From the NCBI GenBank assembly GCA_039029935.1, contig JBCCFC010000592.1, positions 1-8,321 of the forward strand: a DNA stretch of 8,321 bases. The letters are read 5' to 3'. Shown piece after piece: positions 6,762 to 8,321 of the stretch. This DNA is from G039029935 sp039029935. Its GTDB lineage: Bacteria > Chloroflexota > Anaerolineae > Caldilineales > Caldilineaceae. Made by a program: the position numbers and the translations under genes. The stretch's first letter is position 1. Every line of letters begins with the position of its first letter. Under the pieces are notes generated by a model. The model did no database searches. It was not told the origin of the DNA and worked only from the letters and a program-made list of their open reading frames with translations.

Positions 6762-8060
6762 TGCCTGTTTTTCGTGCGCATAGGGTATCGTCTCTGATTG
6801 GCTGGCCCGTGGCATGGCCTCCATGCCGACCAGTGAAATGAAGTAGATATCAACCTGTTCATCATTTCTATCAGCGCGCTGTAACTCTCTCATGCGTTGG
6901 CCGATGGTGAGGGCCATATGTGTCTTACCAACACCGCCCATGCCCATCAGCGTAATCAACCGATGCGTTGGGTCCTGTATTGCATCCAGAATGGTTCGCA
7001 GAAGTTCTCCACGCCCAATTAACGGCGTCAGAGGTATTGGGCTTTGATAGGTAGGTGATGCCATTTGTGCATCGGTTTTGTCTAGTGCCAGTTCTATATC
7101 CGTAGCATCTATATCTACAGCATCTATATCTACAGCATTTATATCCGCAGTATTTATATCCGTAGCATTTATATCCGCAGTATCTATAGTTCCAGCATCT
7201 ATAGTCCCAGTATCTATCGTTCCAGGCTCTATATTCTCTGGCGTGTGGGTCATTGTAGGAGCGTGTATGTTGGTCTGCACAGGCGACTTATCGGGTAGGG
7301 CAAGAACTGTGTCCTCCAGCGATTCGCCTAGACGAATTAAGTTGATTAAATGCTCTGTCTCCGCATCGGGCGGCACATCCAATTCTTCACGCAAAATATC
7401 TTGTAAGGCCGCATATTGTTCCAGTGCCGCCCAGCGATGTCCATTTTGATATAACAGTTGCATTTTGAGTCGATGGGCCTCTTCATGCCAAGGAACAAGG
7501 CTCAATAGACGGTCTATGTCGGTGTTTGCTTGTGCAAGATTGCCCTGTGCCGCCTCCAGATGACTCAGCCGATAGAGGATTGTTGCCATCTGTGTGTGTG
7601 TTTCTTCGCGTGTACGTGTAACCCAATCCTCAAAGAGCGGTGCATCAGTTACATGGATATTGGTCAAAAAATCGCCTCGATAGAGGTCTGCTGTTTGGCG
7701 CAACCGTGCCCTATCCGCAGTACACTCAGCCGCCGAGGCCGCAGCTGCAAGCTGATGGATGTCTACCTGGTTGGCAAAGTGGGGCTTAAATTGTAGGGAT
7801 TCGCGCGTGATGGTGAAGTAGTCCCCCAAATGGTTTCGAATGACGACGAGTCGGTTGCGCAGATTGCGCCGAGCCAGTTTGAGTTCACTATCCGGCCAAA
7901 ACAGTTCCGCCAATTCCGCACGCCCATGAACGCGCTCCGTTACAGCAAGGTAATAGACCAATGCTGACGCCTTCACCGTCTCCAATGACGCCAATGGAAT
8001 TTGGTTCACCAAAATTTCAGGTAATCCTAGTAAGCGTATCGATAATTGATGCTGTGGCAA
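6759..8060 (-). CDS. Upstream fragment of a SARP/AfsR-like regulator: winged helix, BTAD and NB-ARC P-loop
   Basis: This 433-codon part carries the DNA-binding half of the regulator. Residues about 5-93 form an OmpR/SARP-like winged helix, with FWPD at 54-57 and ARRNLRNRL just after it. About 100-240 is the bacterial transcriptional activation domain (YRGDFL, EDWVTRTRE, VPWHEEAHR, ALEQYAAL, REELDVPPD). A linker of about 95 residues follows, containing nine Thr/Asp/Ile-rich pentapeptides (280-324). Next are the PLTPLIGR lead-in and Walker A GMGGVGKT (373-380). Translation stops 53 codons after Walker A, so this product keeps DNA binding but lacks Walker B and the sensor region. It might be inactive, or an unregulated DNA binder. 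The start is TTG 8060, chosen because AGGAG lies 5 nt upstream. TTG 8081, 7 codons earlier, has no ribosome site. Related regulators activate target promoters through direct repeats. Confidence 0.88.
   Translation of the reverse strand: MPQHQLSIRLLGLPEILVNQIPLASLETVKASALVYYLAVTERVHGRAELAELFWPDSELKLARRNLRNRLVVIRNHLGDYFTITRESLQFKPHFANQVDIHQLAAAASAAECTADRARLRQTADLYRGDFLTNIHVTDAPLFEDWVTRTREETHTQMATILYRLSHLEAAQGNLAQANTDIDRLLSLVPWHEEAHRLKMQLLYQNGHRWAALEQYAALQDILREELDVPPDAETEHLINLIRLGESLEDTVLALPDKSPVQTNIHAPTMTHTPENIEPGTIDTGTIDAGTIDTADINATDINTADINAVDIDAVDIDATDIELALDKTDAQMASPTYQSPIPLTPLIGRGELLRTILDAIQDPTHRLITLMGMGGVGKTHMALTIGQRMRELQRADRNDEQVDIYFISLVGMEAMPRASQSETIPYAHEKQA
7093..7227 (-). repeat. 15-bp coding minisatellite (nine units) in the regulator linker
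   Basis: Nine consecutive 15-bp units run from 7093 to 7227, with plus-strand consensus TCTATATCCGYAGCA. Two units (7108-7122 and 7123-7137) are identical, and a decayed tenth follows at 7228-7242. The unit length is a multiple of three, so unit gain or loss keeps frame. On the minus strand it encodes pentapeptides of the form [GATV]-[TD]-I-[DN]-[TA], an acidic spacer between the BTAD domain and the NB-ARC module. Identical neighbouring units indicate recent slippage or unequal crossing-over. Confidence 0.92.
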
Positions 8061-8065
8061 CGTGG

Positions 8066-8070
8066 CTCCT
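8066..8070 (-). promoter_or_regulatory. Shine-Dalgarno AGGAG deciding the TTG start at 8060
   Basis: Read on the minus strand, AGGAG lies 5 nt before TTG 8060. The alternative TTG at 8081 has only a T-run and no purine-rich site upstream. Confidence 0.65.
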
Positions 8071-8088
8071 ATCTTCTTCAAACGTTGG

Positions 8089-8168
8089 TAAAAAAGCTTG
8101 TCAGCCTGTCAGCTTGTGTAGCTGAGGTGCTGAAGTGCTGACTGGCTGACAAGCTGACAGCTTTTTTA
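8089..8168. terminator. Large hairpin flanked by A6 and T6 upstream of the regulator (bidirectional terminator or attenuator)
   Basis: 8089-8098 pairs with 8159-8168 (10 bp, including the A6/T6 flanks). After a one-base bulge at 8099, 8100-8105 pairs with 8153-8158. After a mismatch, 8107-8113 pairs with 8145-8151. This gives 23 base pairs around a loop of about 31 nt. Each strand ends in six T residues, so it meets intrinsic-terminator criteria both ways. It sits only about 28 bp before the regulator's start codon. It either ends transcription arriving from beyond the window, or lies in the regulator's own leader as an attenuator. Confidence 0.75.
8121..8160 (+). repeat. Five tandem 8-bp units (GCTGANNN) forming one hairpin arm and its loop
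   Basis: GCTGAGGT, GCTGAAGT, GCTGACTG, GCTGACAA and GCTGACAG follow one another without gaps from 8121 to 8160. Two units in opposite orientation (GTCAGCCT, GTCAGCTT; 8100-8115) make the other arm. The hairpin is thus assembled from octamer repeats, much as the 2026-2181 element is assembled from heptamers. Confidence 0.85.
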
Positions 8169-8197
8169 TTTTACAAGGGATTCACCCAATTTAGCAA
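8168..8197 (-). promoter_or_regulatory. Putative promoter of the regulator gene
   Basis: On the minus strand a -35-like TTGCTA (8192-8197, four of six) and a -10-like TAAAAT (8168-8173, five of six) are separated by 18 bp. The start would fall near 8161, so the RNA would begin inside the large hairpin and have a leader of about 100 nt. The block CTTGTAAAATA (8167-8177) is identical to that at 241-251 in the transporter promoter. Confidence 0.45.
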
Positions 8198-8202
8198 TAA
8201 AA

Positions 8203-8274
8203 GTGATAGTGTCAGTGACGGTATCAGTGACGATCTCGGTGACGGTATCAGTGATGGTATGAGTGACGCACATG
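8203..8274. repeat. 12-bp direct-repeat array (GTGACGGTATCA consensus) upstream of the regulator promoter
   Basis: Five recognisable 12-bp units start at 8203, 8215, 8227, 8239 and 8251, and a decayed sixth starts at 8263. The units at 8215 and 8239 are identical. Each resembles TGA-N5-TCA. The array begins 5 bp beyond the predicted -35 of the regulator. A period near one helical turn would place the units on one face of the DNA, as in activator-binding direct repeats of SARP-type regulators. An operator role is inference. The last 47 bases of the window (8275-8321) are AT-rich and show nothing else. Confidence 0.7.
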
Positions 8275-8321
8275 GTTTATCATTTGAATATATTTTAAAT
8301 CTGTTTATTTCCATATAAATC

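Noticed and set aside
6680..6765. Frameshift as the cause of the split regulator
   Set aside because: Both halves are in the same frame (75 bp from stop to GTG), so it is a nonsense codon and not an indel.
6482..6841. Plus-strand frame bridging the regulator's stop codon
   Set aside because: It has no recognisable domains, and the minus strand carries NB-ARC sequence on both sides of the stop.
7093..7227. Possible CRISPR-like array
   Set aside because: The 15-bp units are contiguous with no unique spacers and are in frame with a coding region, so it is a minisatellite.
7078..7449. 123-codon plus-strand frame opposite the regulator, rich in Ser-Ile repeats
   Set aside because: It is the antisense reading of the 15-bp minisatellite, and the opposite strand has clear domain homology.
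8166..8273. 35-codon minus-strand frame starting at ATG 8273, reading as repeated Thr-Asp-Thr units
   Set aside because: There is no Shine-Dalgarno, and most of it is the 12-bp repeat array. Its stop falls at the hairpin, so it could be a leader peptide, but nothing beyond an open frame supports it.

Overview
The window looks like a fragment of a Chloroflexota (Anaerolineae/Caldilineae/Chloroflexia-type) genome. Three things support this: a Tat-type lipoprotein solute-binding protein with an Ala/Pro-rich linker, a very large BTAD + NB-ARC + TPR regulator of the kind abundant in that phylum, and intergenic spacers built from short tandem repeats. Lineage below phylum level cannot be read from the sequence. 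No rRNA, tRNA, CRISPR array, integrase or transposase was seen.

Layout, left to right. Bases 1-120 are a perfect 60+60 bp palindrome with no loop, probably an assembly fold-back at a contig end. Bases 121-316 hold a sigma70-like promoter, small inverted repeats in the leader and a strong Shine-Dalgarno. A rightward transport cluster follows: an SBP_bac_5 lipoprotein (317-2020), a DppB-type permease (2193-3152) and a DppC-type permease (3280-4212). Together they make the substrate-binding and membrane parts of a peptide/nickel/opine-family ABC importer. The two ATPase genes usual for this family are absent here. Each spacer between these genes carries a repeat-built hairpin element.

The other half is one leftward regulator gene, 8060 down to 4209, interrupted by a single in-frame TAA at 6759-6761. 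The upstream part (433 codons from a TTG start) encodes the winged-helix/BTAD DNA-binding module, a pentapeptide-repeat linker encoded by a 15-bp minisatellite, and the Walker A motif. The downstream part (825 codons from the first available GTG) encodes Walker B, the rest of the NB-ARC module and a long TPR-like region. The stop therefore cuts the ATPase between Walker A and Walker B. The regulator and transport cluster converge and overlap by 4 bp at their stop codons.

Upstream of the regulator (8061-8321) lie a large 8-bp-repeat hairpin flanked by A6/T6, a promoter nearly identical in its core to the transporter's promoter, and a 12-bp direct-repeat array just upstream of the predicted -35. 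A plausible reading (inference) is that the regulator senses a cytosolic ligand and controls its own gene and perhaps the transporter. The nonsense codon suggests that it is decaying or that the base is miscalled.
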